Part shown: positions 1 to 8,223 of the stretch, piece by piece
Position numbering within the stretch: position 1 is the first letter of the stretch
How the letters are laid out: each line of letters opens with the position of its first letter
Assembly (NCBI RefSeq): GCF_000956595.1
Contig: NZ_JYOO01000019.1
Span: forward strand, 1-64,000
Direction of reading: 5' to 3'
DNA length: 64,000 bases
Source: Priestia aryabhattai B8W22
Lineage (GTDB): Bacteria; Bacillota; Bacilli; Bacillales; Bacillaceae_H
Translations under genes and position numbers: made by a program
The notes under the pieces: generated by a model
What the model was told of the DNA's origin: nothing
Databases searched by the model: none
Seen by the model: the letters and a program-made list of their open reading frames with translations, nothing else

Positions 1-1044
1 AGTATTTACAAGCAGGCTCTGCTTCTTCTAGCGCCAGCTAAAGATTCTGGGTCCACGACATCCAAGTCAGCGGTCGTTAACGCCAGTTCATTAAACGTTC
101 GTTCTTCTGCAAGCACAAGCGCATCGGTGGTAACAAACTTACCGCGCAATTCAAAAGTAACGGTGGTAAAAGAAAGCGGATCTTGGTCACAGATCAAAAC
201 GGCATCAGGTCAAACAGGCTGGGTAGCAAGTCAGTATTTAAAAGCTGATTCTGGACAGTCTTCACAATCAGCCCAGTCGATTCAAATTACAAAAGCTTCA
301 AATTTGCGCAGTCAGCCGAGCTTAAGTGCGGGAATTATTCGTGTAGCAAAAGCAGGTGAAAGATTCAAAAAAATAGGCGAAGCAAATGACTGGGTGCAAA
401 TTCAGTACTCAGGGAGTCAAACAGCATGGGTATCAAAAGGGCTAACAGCTGCGGCTGGTTCTACAACTTTAGCTAGTTTACCTTCCCCATCTGCTGCTTT
501 AAAAGATAAAATTATTGTGGTAGACGCTGGGCACGGCGGATATGATCCTGGCACTTCAGGCAAGTCATCAATTGAGAAAAACTTAGCGTTAACAACAGCA
601 AAACTTGTGGCAAGCCGCTTAGCTAATTCTGGAGCAAATGTATTTATGACACGTTCAAACGATACTTTTATTTCACTGAGCGGACGCGTGGATGTTAGTG
701 AAGCAAAGCATGCAGATGCATTTATCAGCATTCACTATAACGCGTCTACGTCATCTTCTGCAAACGGCATCGCATCATTTTATTACAGTGAATCCAAAGA
801 TAAAGAATTAGCAAAATATATTCAAGAAAGCATGGCTGAAAACGCGCCTTCTATGAAAGATATGGGGGTTCGTTTTGGAGATTATTATGTTACTCGAGAA
901 AACAACCAGCGGGCTGTACTTCTTGAATTAGGCTTTTTATCAAATGCTCACGACGAGCAAATTGTTTCTTCTAACGCGTATCAGCAGCAAATATCTACAG
1001 GTATTTACCAAGGGATTGCTCGATACTTCGCAGCTAATAAATAA
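1..1044 (+). CDS. N-acetylmuramoyl-L-alanine amidase with SH3b repeats (5' partial, apparent frameshift near nt 36-45)
   Basis: This is the C-terminal part of a secreted cell-wall hydrolase that cleaves the amide bond between muramic acid and the stem peptide. Two bacterial SH3 repeats (about nt 94-240 and 280-450, each with an LNVRS/SNLRS-type start and a GWV/AWV end) precede an Amidase_3 domain. The zinc and catalytic residues are visible: His of GHGG (nt 532), Glu of IEKN (nt 574), His of SIHYN (nt 733) and Glu of LLELG (nt 925). The gene starts upstream of the window. Nt 3-38 read YLQAG plus a Ser-rich linker in frame 3, like the end of an SH3 repeat, then hit TAA; the rest is in frame 1. 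This implies a one-base shift in the linker or a sequencing error. Confidence 0.9.
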   Translation, partial: SIYKQALLLLAPAKDSGSTTSKSAVVNASSLNVRSSASTSASVVTNLPRNSKVTVVKESGSWSQIKTASGQTGWVASQYLKADSGQSSQSAQSIQITKASNLRSQPSLSAGIIRVAKAGERFKKIGEANDWVQIQYSGSQTAWVSKGLTAAAGSTTLASLPSPSAALKDKIIVVDAGHGGYDPGTSGKSSIEKNLALTTAKLVASRLANSGANVFMTRSNDTFISLSGRVDVSEAKHADAFISIHYNASTSSSANGIASFYYSESKDKELAKYIQESMAENAPSMKDMGVRFGDYYVTRENNQRAVLLELGFLSNAHDEQIVSSNAYQQQISTGIYQGIARYFAANK

Positions 1045-1045
1045 T

Positions 1046-1070
1046 AAAAGCCCTCATTATGAGGGCTTTT
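1046..1070. terminator. Intrinsic terminator, amidase/rpsN convergent
   Basis: Ten-base arms (AAAAGCCCTC and its complement) with a 5-base loop and T-runs on both strands lie between the two convergent stop codons. Confidence 0.9.
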
Positions 1071-1073
1071 ATA

Positions 1074-1343
1074 CTACCAGCTTGCTTTTTTAACACCTGG
1101 GATTTGTCCTTTGTAGGCCAATTCCCTAAAAGCGATGCGTGACATTTCAAATTTTCTAAGATAGCCTCGCGGACGACCGGTAACGCGGCAGCGATTATTT
1201 AAGCGCGTTGCTGAAGAATCTCTAGGCAATTTTTTTAACGCTTCGTAATCTCCTTTTTCCTTCAGCTCTTGGCGTAATTGCGCATACTTCGCTACCATCT
1301 CTTGACGTTTTTGTTCTTTTACCACTTTTGATTTTTTAGCCAA
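1074..1343 (-). CDS. rpsN: 30S ribosomal protein S14, zinc-independent (C-) paralogue
   Basis: Small-subunit ribosomal protein S14. It has 89 residues and lacks the CxxC zinc-ribbon cysteines of the short 61-residue form, so it is the zinc-independent version (YhzA/RpsNB type in B. subtilis), used as a substitute when zinc is scarce. The conserved [10 protein letters not shown] and FRELA segments are present. An ATG 12 nt upstream overlaps the AAAGGA ribosome binding site, so I chose the TTG at 1343, which gives the family N-terminus MAKKSK and the family length. A near-perfect Zur operator lies about 45 nt upstream. Confidence 0.92.
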   Translation of the reverse strand: MAKKSKVVKEQKRQEMVAKYAQLRQELKEKGDYEALKKLPRDSSATRLNNRCRVTGRPRGYLRKFEMSRIAFRELAYKGQIPGVKKASW

Positions 1344-1387
1344 ACTCTTTGTCATCCTTTCGTTTTAATAATTTTTTATTTGAAATA

Positions 1388-1400
1388 CGTAATCATTACG
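1388..1400. promoter_or_regulatory. Zur box upstream of rpsN
   Basis: CGTAATCATTACG is a perfect 13-base inverted repeat matching the core of the Bacillus Zur operator, flanked by AAAT-like and ATTT bases. It lies upstream of the zinc-independent S14 gene on the minus strand. Zur repression of such S14 paralogues is established in B. subtilis; occupancy here is inferred. Confidence 0.8.
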
Positions 1401-1755
1401 ATTTAATTATTTTGAGCAAATTACTTTTTAAATTTAATCATATTTTCTTCATTTTTTCAACTTGTTTGCTTTCACGCTTACATGTAGCCTGCCCTAGGCT
1501 GCTGCATAAACATAAAAAAAATTGTATGTCAAATGTAATTAATTCCTTCATCTCCTATATCATACAAAGAGCCCTATATATTCCATATTGTAGGAGGATT
1601 TGTATTTACAGATAATATTTCAATAATATTACAGTTCATTTACATATTAATAACTTCGACAAATTTAGCGGTTATCTAGTATATAATCATCTTAGAAATT
1701 CCAAAAATAATATTTTGCGTACTCAATAAAATATAAAAGTAAAGGTGATTAAAAA
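1401..1755. other. Intergenic region between rpsN and the AbrB-family gene
   Basis: AT-rich region between divergent genes. Apart from the Zur box at its left end it holds the AbrB-family leader. TATAAT at 1682-1687 is a possible -10 element, but no -35 at normal spacing is convincing. The ribosome binding site AAAGGTG is at 1741-1747. An 88-residue open frame starting at 1349 has no ribosome binding site or protein-like composition, and I do not call it. Confidence 0.5.
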
Positions 1756-2031
1756 ATGAAATCGACTGGTATTGTAAGAAAAGTAGATGATTTAGGTCGT
1801 ATCGTAATTCCTAAAGAGTTAAGACGTGTTCTTGAAATAGATGTAAAAGATCCTGTTGAAATTTTTGTCGAAACAGATCGAATTATTTTAAAGAAATATG
1901 AGCCGAACGGTGCTTGTGCGATTACTGGCGAAGTATCTTCTGACAACGTAACAATCGCAGATGGTAAATTAACTTTAAGCCGCGAAGGTATGGAGTTATT
2001 ACTTGAAGAGTTAAAACAACGTAATTTCTAA
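1756..2031 (+). CDS. AbrB/Abh-family transition-state regulator
   Basis: DNA-binding global regulator of the transition from growth to stationary phase. The N-terminal swapped-hairpin AbrB domain (residues 1-50) has the family signature MKSTGIVRKVDDLGRIVIP followed by ELRR and IILKKYEP. A C-terminal AbrB-type half (about 55-91) contains TGE and LSREG. At 91 residues it is family length. It could be an AbrB or an Abh orthologue; I cannot separate these by eye. It stands alone, with its own terminator. Confidence 0.93.
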   Translation: MKSTGIVRKVDDLGRIVIPKELRRVLEIDVKDPVEIFVETDRIILKKYEPNGACAITGEVSSDNVTIADGKLTLSREGMELLLEELKQRNF

Positions 2032-2042
2032 TAATAAGAAAA

Positions 2043-2068
2043 GCAGCTGCTCACATGCAGCTGTTTTT
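2043..2068 (+). terminator. Intrinsic terminator after the AbrB-family gene
   Basis: GCAGCTGC / GCAGCTG stem with a six-base loop followed by a T-run. Confidence 0.85.
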
Positions 2069-2153
2069 CTTTTTGAGAAGGTTTTTTTCTTCGCTTTCTG
2101 TTGTTCAAATGCTATACTCAGAAGCGGAATACATAATAAAGGAGCGTGTTATC

Positions 2154-2615
2154 ATGACAGTTGAACAAATTACTCATCACTTTTTAGCACATCGAAACGT
2201 AACGAATGAATTAATCAACAAAATTGAAGCAGGTCACTACGACTACAAACCTGCTCCGACATCTATGTCTGCTTTTGACTTATCTACGCATATTTTAACA
2301 TCTTTTTATGCATTTGCATCAGTGGTAAAATCCGGCGATTTATCGCCCCTTGGTCAAAAAGCTGATTTTAGCGGCAAGTCATTATCAGACCTTGCAGCTG
2401 AATATACGAAAAAAACAGTAGACGTATTACGTTCACTTAGCGAAGATGATTTAAACAAGACAATTGACGCCACTGCAGCGTTTGGAAGAAAGCTTCCCGG
2501 AAGACAACTTTTACAAATGGCCATTGACCATGAAATTCATCATAAAGGAAATTTATACGTCTACGTACGTGAGATGGGTCATACGGATCTTCCTCTATTT
2601 GTTCAGTTCGGTTAA
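2154..2615 (+). CDS. DinB-family (DinB/YfiT-like) four-helix protein
   Basis: A 153-residue DinB superfamily protein. The family is a four-helix bundle that usually carries a three-histidine metal site; many members are stress-linked or thiol S-transferases, and the substrate is unknown here. Candidate metal ligands are His in STHIL (about residue 46) and the paired His in DHEIHHKGN (about 130). The ATG at 2154 has AAAGGAG ten bases upstream; a longer frame from 2055 would run through the preceding terminator, so I reject it. Confidence 0.85.
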   Translation: MTVEQITHHFLAHRNVTNELINKIEAGHYDYKPAPTSMSAFDLSTHILTSFYAFASVVKSGDLSPLGQKADFSGKSLSDLAAEYTKKTVDVLRSLSEDDLNKTIDATAAFGRKLPGRQLLQMAIDHEIHHKGNLYVYVREMGHTDLPLFVQFG

Positions 2616-2802
2616 TGGTTATAAAATAGTTCGGCTTGTAAGCGCCCAAGCTAGAAGTTTGGTGCGCTTTTTCTTCGGAGTTTTCGGCATAATAAGTAAG
2701 ATATATGGTATAATTCTATCAATAACTTCATATCTACTATTCAAAGCTTGTTTCTTCTTATAAAACGATAGTCATCATCTTTTACAAAGGAGGAATCACT
2801 TC

Positions 2803-3570
2803 ATGAGTCAAACTGTTAATCAACAAAAAATTGCTCAAGTGTATCATCTTCCGTTTGTTTCTTCATTTGGAGGAAGTGCTATGAACCTTCTTTCTCCTCA
2901 AGCTGGCGAACATATTTTAGATATTGGCTGTGGCACTGGCGAATTTATTTCGCAGCTCAATAAGCTTCATGTCCGTGCGACGGGCATCGATTGCTCTGAA
3001 AATATGATTGAACAGGCTCGTCATCAGTACCCAACTCTATCCTTTGAACAGGTAAATGCCCTTAACCTTCCTTATTACGAACAATTTGACGCAGTTTTTT
3101 CCAATGCAACTTTACACGACATCCGTCCCCCTCATCTTGTCATTAAAAACATTTACAATGCTTTAAAACCAAATGGCCGATTTGTAGCAGAATTTTGGGG
3201 AAAAGGAAACATGGACGAAATTTTCACAGAAATCATTCGTCAATTTAAAACGTTTGATATCCCTTATAACGATGTAGATTTCCCATGGTACTTTCCTTCT
3301 GTAGCTGAATATTCTTCTCTTTTGGAATCGCAGAATTTTCAAGTCACCACGGCTATACACTACAGCCGTCCCTTCTTGTTAAAAGGGGAAAACGGCTTGC
3401 GTAATTGGCTGGAAACAAATGCAGCCCCTCTTTTTGCTCACGTGACAACAGAAACTAAAAATGTCCTCATTACGCGCTTAGAAAATCGAATGCAAGACAA
3501 ACTATTTCAAAACGGATCTTGGCTAGCAGAAGCTAAACATATACGTGTACATGCTGTTAAACGAGATTAA
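2803..3570 (+). CDS. Class I SAM-dependent methyltransferase
   Basis: A 255-residue cytosolic methyltransferase with the Rossmann motif I ILDIGCGTGEF (about residues 44-54), an acidic ribose-binding residue in TGID, and the motif IV-like FDAVFSNATLHDI segment (about 97-109). It resembles the UbiE/trans-aconitate methyltransferase group; the acceptor is unknown. An AAAGGAGG site lies 8 nt before the ATG. It converges on the FHA gene through a shared terminator. Confidence 0.88.
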   Translation: MSQTVNQQKIAQVYHLPFVSSFGGSAMNLLSPQAGEHILDIGCGTGEFISQLNKLHVRATGIDCSENMIEQARHQYPTLSFEQVNALNLPYYEQFDAVFSNATLHDIRPPHLVIKNIYNALKPNGRFVAEFWGKGNMDEIFTEIIRQFKTFDIPYNDVDFPWYFPSVAEYSSLLESQNFQVTTAIHYSRPFLLKGENGLRNWLETNAAPLFAHVTTETKNVLITRLENRMQDKLFQNGSWLAEAKHIRVHAVKRD

Positions 3571-3603
3571 AAAATGGACGTGATTCTATTCACGTCCATT
3601 TTC
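3571..3603. terminator. Bidirectional terminator, methyltransferase/FHA gene
   Basis: Stem AAAATGGACGTGA and its complement; it overlaps the end of the FHA gene. Confidence 0.85.
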
Positions 3604-4266
3604 GTTAAAGTGCAGCCAATATCCTTTTCCTCGAATCACTTCGATTTCTAAATACGTCCCTATTTTTTTACGAACCCGGTAAATCAGTGCATTCAGCTCT
3701 TCTGCTGCTACTAGAATTTCTCCATTTGACTCTACTCGTTCAGGCCAAACGCTTTTTTTTAATGCTTCTTTTGAAACAAATTGATTGCTGTATTCTAGAA
3801 GATAAGCTAAGCAAGCGTATTCTTTATCTGACAGAATATACGTTTCCTCTTTTACTTTTACTTTCTGTAAAATTGGATCTAATGTGTAAAATGGCTTATT
3901 TATTTGTTTTAGCAAAGGGCCTAAATCGAGGGTGGCATCTATATCATCATTTCTAAATACTAAAGCTGCCTCCTCATTTGCTAAGGTAATGGCATCCCGA
4001 TCGTTCAATAAACGAGGGGTTCCAGGCTGTAACTCTTCTCCGTTTACTTTTGTCCCGTGTTTACTAAACAAGTCTGTAATGAAAAAGGCATTGCTTTCGT
4101 ACGTTACTTCAAAATGCTTGCGTGAAATGTAAGCACTTTGAAAGGCCAGATAAGGCTCCCATTCTTCACTGCTTCGTCCGATAATACAGGCTTTATCTTT
4201 TGGAATAGGGACGGAAGCTCCTTCATAAAAAGGAGCACCGTTCCGAATAATCAACATACCGTTCAT
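3586..4266 (-). CDS. FHA domain plus OmpR-type winged-helix regulator
   Basis: A 226-residue protein with an N-terminal forkhead-associated domain (about 8-105; GRS, SRKHFEV and HGTKVNG are the phosphothreonine-pocket signatures) and a C-terminal winged helix of the OmpR/PhoB type (about 140-220; YILSDKEYACLAYLL, VYR-like LIYRVRKKIG, VIRGKGYWL). No receiver domain is present. FHA domains bind phosphothreonine peptides, so a Ser/Thr kinase input to transcription is inferred. No kinase or phosphatase gene is adjacent, and targets are unknown. The ribosome binding site is weak. Confidence 0.85.
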   Translation of the reverse strand: MNGMLIIRNGAPFYEGASVPIPKDKACIIGRSSEEWEPYLAFQSAYISRKHFEVTYESNAFFITDLFSKHGTKVNGEELQPGTPRLLNDRDAITLANEEAALVFRNDDIDATLDLGPLLKQINKPFYTLDPILQKVKVKEETYILSDKEYACLAYLLEYSNQFVSKEALKKSVWPERVESNGEILVAAEELNALIYRVRKKIGTYLEIEVIRGKGYWLHFNENGRE

Positions 4267-4583
4267 TGTTTGCTCACACTCTTTTTTAAAATTTTCTGAC
4301 TCTTATCATGTAATTATAACACTCACATTTATTGAGATTTCTTCCAACTTTGGATAACATCATAGTATAGTCAGTTATATGATAAAGGTTGTTGCCATGT
4401 AAGTAAACCTTTAGAGCAATCCTTTTCTAACTGAAAAATACGTATTCTTTGCCCTGCTGTAACGGGGATACAATTTTGTTGTAAAATAATTTGATTTTTA
4501 GTAACTTTGACATATGTTCTCTCTTTTTAAAGCGGAGTAAAATAGGAAAATACGTGAAATATTTACATAATGGAGGAAGACCA
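4267..4583. other. Intergenic region between FHA gene and a small membrane-protein gene
   Basis: Divergent intergenic region. ATTATA at 4313-4318 reads as a TATAAT -10 element for the FHA gene, without a good -35. I see no RNA gene or strong repeat. Confidence 0.4.
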
Positions 4584-4718
4584 ATGGGACGTTTGCCAAA
4601 AGATAGAGAAATTCAAGCGATTAAACGACGCGTTGCACTGGTATTGTTAATTATTGGATCGTTTATTTTAACAGGTGCTAGCTTTAGCATTTATTGGTTT
4701 ATGATGTTAAAAATATAA
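4584..4718 (+). CDS. Small single-pass membrane protein, 44 aa
   Basis: The charged N-terminus (MGRLPKDREIQAIKRR) is followed by one hydrophobic segment of about 25 residues (VALVLLIIGSFILTGASF). TGGAGG lies 6-8 nt before the ATG and a strong terminator follows, which supports real expression. The basic N-terminus predicts an N-in orientation. No family is recognised and no partner is evident from the neighbours. Confidence 0.65.
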   Translation: MGRLPKDREIQAIKRRVALVLLIIGSFILTGASFSIYWFMMLKI

Positions 4719-4738
4719 GATTTTTTTATAAAATAAAG

Positions 4739-4772
4739 AAAAAAGACATGGTTTTGTTCCCATGTCTTTTTT
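4739..4772. terminator. Intrinsic terminator between small ORF and cobT
   Basis: AAAAGACATGG / CCATGTCTTTT stem with T-runs on both strands, between convergent genes. Confidence 0.9.
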
Positions 4773-4776
4773 AGGT

Positions 4777-5814
4777 TTATTCTTTCTCAGACACTCCGGC
4801 AGATTGAAACGTGGCCATATTGGCAATCATGAGTGAAGCTGATTGCAGCAGCGGAAATGTAACAGCAGCTCCACTTCCTTCACCTAACCGAAGATTGAGG
4901 TTGAGGAGCGGTTTTTTGCCAAGAAGCTTCATTGCACACGCATGACCTTGTTCAACAGATTCGTGACTAGCAAACATATAGTCTCTTGCTTGTGTATTGA
5001 TTTCTGTCGCTAGAAGGGCTGCAACTGTACAAATAAAACCATCTACTAAAATAGGAATACGGTGAGCAGCTGCCGCCAGCATAGCACCTGTCATCCCGGC
5101 AATTTCAAGACCCCCTATTTTACTAATAATATCAATCGGATCCTGAGGGTTGATGTGCCTGTTTTGGAGCGCTTCTTCAATCACGTTCACTTTGTGGCGC
5201 AGTTGTTCGTCAGAAATTCCTGTGCCCATTCCTGCAAGCTTAGAGACTTTTTCTCCTGTTAATACAGCTAAAATAGCCGTGCTTGACGTAGTGTTTCCGA
5301 TGCCCATTTCTCCTACAATCAAACATTTAATTCCTTTTGCAATAAGCTCTTCAGCTTCTTCATATCCGACTTGAACAGCCTGTTCTGCCTCACTGCGCGT
5401 CATCGCGTCTTCTTTATAAAAACTTGCTGTGCCCAGCTTCACTTTGCGTTGTGCAAGGTCCTTATGGGAAAGGTTAGAAGCAATGCCGATGTCAATCAGT
5501 TTGAACTGGGCATCTATTTGCCCACTAAACACGTTAATAGCTGCTCCCCCCTGCAAAAAATTCAGCGCCATTTGTGCCGTTACGTCTTGCGGATAAGCTG
5601 AAACTCCTTCTTTTACAATTCCATGATCGCCTGCAAAAACGAGGACTCCTGGCGGCGTGACTGCCGGAAAAACTTCCCCGGTCATGGCGGCTAATTCAAC
5701 TGCTATTTCTTCGAGTCTTCCAAGGCTTCCTATCGGTTTGGTTAATGTATCAATATAGCGTGCCGCTTTTTCGCCAGCGCTTGTTTGAAGCGGTGGAATA
5801 GAAACGTTTATCAT
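4777..5814 (-). CDS. cobT: Nicotinate-nucleotide--dimethylbenzimidazole phosphoribosyltransferase
   Basis: CobT transfers phosphoribose from nicotinate mononucleotide to dimethylbenzimidazole, making the lower-ligand nucleotide of cobalamin. The 345-residue length is typical. Visible signatures are TKPIGSLGRLE near the N-terminus, FAGDHGI(V) at about 61, GEMGIGNTTSS at about 168, and LRLGEGSGA at about 309, which holds the catalytic Glu. It stands alone here. No cobalamin riboswitch is apparent in the 160 nt upstream. Its presence implies B12 salvage or synthesis, relevant to the B12-binding protein at 15.6-16.2 kb. Confidence 0.95.
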   Translation of the reverse strand: MINVSIPPLQTSAGEKAARYIDTLTKPIGSLGRLEEIAVELAAMTGEVFPAVTPPGVLVFAGDHGIVKEGVSAYPQDVTAQMALNFLQGGAAINVFSGQIDAQFKLIDIGIASNLSHKDLAQRKVKLGTASFYKEDAMTRSEAEQAVQVGYEEAEELIAKGIKCLIVGEMGIGNTTSSTAILAVLTGEKVSKLAGMGTGISDEQLRHKVNVIEEALQNRHINPQDPIDIISKIGGLEIAGMTGAMLAAAAHRIPILVDGFICTVAALLATEINTQARDYMFASHESVEQGHACAMKLLGKKPLLNLNLRLGEGSGAAVTFPLLQSASLMIANMATFQSAGVSEKE

Positions 5815-5976
5815 ATGTACAGCTCCTTTATTTCAGTAAATGTCTACCGTTTAATTTAACAGGATTTTGTTTATTCTGGCTAGTCTTTTTTAAAGTAGAT
5901 AATTGGATAGAGTTCCCAAGACTTAGTTATACTAGTAAGAGTTGTGTATAGGCAGTATGTTGAAAGGAAAGATTTT

Positions 5977-6843
5977 ATGACAACGAAACAGCACAAAAAG
6001 GAAAAGGCAGGTCGGCTCATTTACCGCTACATTATGATGTTAATTGGAGCTTCCTTGGCTGCCGTTTCTATCGAATTATTTTTAGTCCCAAATTCCGTAA
6101 TTGATGGCGGTATTATCGGTATTTCTCTAATTTTAGTTTACTTAACGAAATTGCCGTTCAGTCTTCTTATCATCATCTTTAATCTCCCTTTTTTATATAG
6201 TGGATACAAACAAATTGGTCGTAGCTTCTGCTTTTCATCTATGTTTGCAGTTGTTGCTTTATCCATTGTAGAATCTCAATTGCACCATGTTCCAGCTGTA
6301 ACATCTGAACCGCTTCTTGCTACTGTATTTGGCGGGCTCCTGTTAGGAGCAGGTGTAGGAACGGTCATTCGTCACGGCGGAGCGTTAGATGGAACTGAGA
6401 TTTTAGGTATTTTATTAACAAAAAAAATCCCGTTTTCTGTGGGCGAATTTGTGATGTTTTTAAATATCTTCATTTTTGCTTGGGCAGGGTTTGTGCTAGG
6501 TTGGGAACAGGCCATGTACTCGATCCTTACGTACTATATTGCTTCTAAAACAATCGATGCGATTATTCAAGGGCTTGATGAAACAAAAGCAGCTTTTATT
6601 GTTTCTAATCACTATGAAGAGCTATCAGACGCTATTACGCATCGGCTAGGTCGCGGCGTGACGAAGCTGTATGGTAAAGGTGGATTTGAAGGTACAGAAA
6701 AAGAAGTCATATACGTAGTTGTGACGCGTTTAGAAATTACCAAGCTTAAAACCATTATTTCTGAAATTGATCCACATGCATTTACAACCATTATGGATAC
6801 CCAAGAAGCACAGGGCGGCAAATTCAAATCAGCCATCCACTAA
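5977..6843 (+). CDS. YitT-family membrane protein with DUF2179 domain
   Basis: About five membrane segments in the first 190 residues (family signature [13 protein letters not shown], and [14 protein letters not shown] in the middle) are followed by a soluble C-terminal DUF2179 domain (about 205-288: [25 protein letters not shown]). The family is common in Firmicutes but its transport role is unproven. The ATG at 5977 follows GAAAGGA; an ATG 33 nt earlier has no proper site. TTGGAT (5903-5908) and TATACT (5928-5933) may form the promoter, although the 19-base spacer is long. Confidence 0.9.
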   Translation: MTTKQHKKEKAGRLIYRYIMMLIGASLAAVSIELFLVPNSVIDGGIIGISLILVYLTKLPFSLLIIIFNLPFLYSGYKQIGRSFCFSSMFAVVALSIVESQLHHVPAVTSEPLLATVFGGLLLGAGVGTVIRHGGALDGTEILGILLTKKIPFSVGEFVMFLNIFIFAWAGFVLGWEQAMYSILTYYIASKTIDAIIQGLDETKAAFIVSNHYEELSDAITHRLGRGVTKLYGKGGFEGTEKEVIYVVVTRLEITKLKTIISEIDPHAFTTIMDTQEAQGGKFKSAIH

Positions 6844-6909
6844 CTATACATAAGCGTGGATTTCTCTGAGCATGCTAATAGCTGACTACCCGTAAAGGAG
6901 CTCACCACA

Positions 6910-7269
6910 ATGAAAAAACAAGTGTCCAACTTATTTCACCAATTAAAACAGTCGGTTTCCGTTGTATCTGATAAGTTATATGACAAAGTACATACGCTGC
7001 AATCATCACCAGGAGTGAGTGTGTTTGAACTGTATGAATGGATTAAAGAAAATCCAAGCACAAGCGTACAAAAGCAAACGCTGCTCGGGATTTCGTACTC
7101 TTTCTATACACTCCACGCAGACGGCGTTTTTTTCTATATGGAAACGAAATATGATTATTTACTTTACATGACTATTTATAGTCCAACACGTCATTATTTC
7201 ACCTATCATTCTTACAGAGATTCTTTATCAACAGTGACTCCCTTGACGTTTCCTATTACTAAACAATAA
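6910..7269 (+). CDS. Conserved-looking hypothetical protein, 119 aa
   Basis: Soluble 119-residue protein with AAAGGAG 9 nt before the ATG and its own terminator, which support it as a real gene. The N-terminal half looks helical; the second half is rich in Tyr and Phe (FFYMETKYDYLLYMTIY). No domain is recognised. It follows the YitT-family gene by 66 nt and could be co-transcribed with it. Confidence 0.6.
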   Translation: MKKQVSNLFHQLKQSVSVVSDKLYDKVHTLQSSPGVSVFELYEWIKENPSTSVQKQTLLGISYSFYTLHADGVFFYMETKYDYLLYMTIYSPTRHYFTYHSYRDSLSTVTPLTFPITKQ

Positions 7270-7297
7270 AAAGCTCCTCAATCGAGGAGCTTTTTTT
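7268..7297 (+). terminator. Intrinsic terminator
   Basis: AAAAAGCTCCTC / GAGGAGCTTTTT stem and T-run directly after the hypothetical gene. Confidence 0.9.
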
Positions 7298-7303
7298 ATA
7301 TGG

Positions 7304-7402
7304 CTATCTTCCTTTTCGGACTTTAAAGATAAACAGCGCAAGTAAAAAACCGCTCGTTGCAGTTACTATTTTCCACGCGTTTAAGATTGGATTTTTTTTC
7401 AA
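7304..7402 (-). CDS. Putative 32-aa membrane peptide
   Basis: A TTG-initiated frame encodes MKKNPILNAWK, then a hydrophobic stretch (IVTATSGFLLALFIF), then KVRKGR. GAAGGAGC lies about 8 nt before the TTG. The charged-hydrophobic-charged pattern is typical of small membrane proteins, and the frame ends just before the bidirectional-looking terminator at 7268-7297. It has not been matched to a family. Confidence 0.4.
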   Translation of the reverse strand: MKKNPILNAWKIVTATSGFLLALFIFKVRKGR

Positions 7403-7594
7403 GGTCCTGCTCCTTCCTTGCGGCTATACTAAAAATAGGATGGCCGCCTTTCAAACAGCTAGTCCAACTTCCCCCTACTATTCATACGATCATCTAACAT
7501 ATAGCCCACCGACATTTTCATCAATTTCACTTTTCATACTATAACATATTTTTGCCATTTAGTAGAAGTCTTAAAAGTAAAAGCTGCACTTCTC

Positions 7595-8041
7595 TTAAAA
7601 AAAACGGTATTGAACCCCTGCATTTTCTTTACCGTTCATTTTTTGATAAAGGTTTTGAGCAACTTTGTTTTCACTGCTGCACTCAGCGGTCATACCTGCA
7701 AACTCATACTTTTGAGAATAGGCAAGGCAGATCTTAAACAAACGTTCACCAATTTTATTTCCTCTGTTTAAAGGAGATACGTACAAATCTTTTAAGACGC
7801 CTGTTTCTTTAAAATAATAGGTGCTCCACGATACGTACACCGTCGCAAAGCCTACTAGTTTCCCTTCCAATTCAGCAACAAACTGAATACCGTAGGAAGG
7901 ATTATTCAATAGGCGCTTAATATGTAAAGTTAAAGCTTTCCGGGAAGGGTCAGGCTGCTCACAGAATTTCACTATATATTCTTGCATTAACGTAGCCAGT
8001 CGCTCTCGATCAGTTTCAACCGCCTGTCGAATGACAACCAT
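7595..8041 (-). CDS. GNAT-family N-acetyltransferase
   Basis: A 148-residue GNAT protein that would transfer an acetyl group from acetyl-CoA to an unknown amine. Motif A is seen at VLKDLYVSPLNRGNKIGERLF (about 83-103; the R/G-x-x-G-x-G/A-like NRGNKIG loop binds the CoA pyrophosphate), with SSENKVAQNLYQKMNG as motif B (about 122-137). AAAGGAGTGA precedes the ATG. Confidence 0.88.
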   Translation of the reverse strand: MVVIRQAVETDRERLATLMQEYIVKFCEQPDPSRKALTLHIKRLLNNPSYGIQFVAELEGKLVGFATVYVSWSTYYFKETGVLKDLYVSPLNRGNKIGERLFKICLAYSQKYEFAGMTAECSSENKVAQNLYQKMNGKENAGVQYRFF

Positions 8042-8193
8042 TTAATCACTCCTTTTAGCTCAACGCTTTTAACATAATTCGATAGCTATACTTTTTTTCC
8101 TTTCGTTTTCGTGAAAAGCTCCCTATTTTTACAGAATAGGTATTTAAAGCAAACAACCTTATAGGGCTTATGGTTGAGGAGAGAGGAGGTTTT

Positions 8194-8223
8194 AAAAAAA
8201 GGTTGCAAACAGCAACCTTTTTT
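8194..8223 (-). terminator. Intrinsic terminator of the MFS gene
   Basis: AAAAAAAGGTTGC / GCAACCTTTTTT hairpin at the 3' end of the MFS gene. Confidence 0.85.

Noticed and set aside
1349-1615. 88-codon plus-strand open frame over the rpsN/AbrB intergenic region
   Set aside because: No ribosome binding site, overlaps the Zur box and the rpsN start, and the composition is that of translated AT-rich non-coding DNA.
2464-2763. 99-codon frame overlapping the end of the DinB gene
   Set aside because: Out of frame with a well-supported gene for most of its length and no ribosome binding site.
5815-5976. Cobalamin riboswitch upstream of cobT
   Set aside because: No B12-box-like sequence or long structured leader in the 160 nt between the divergent genes.
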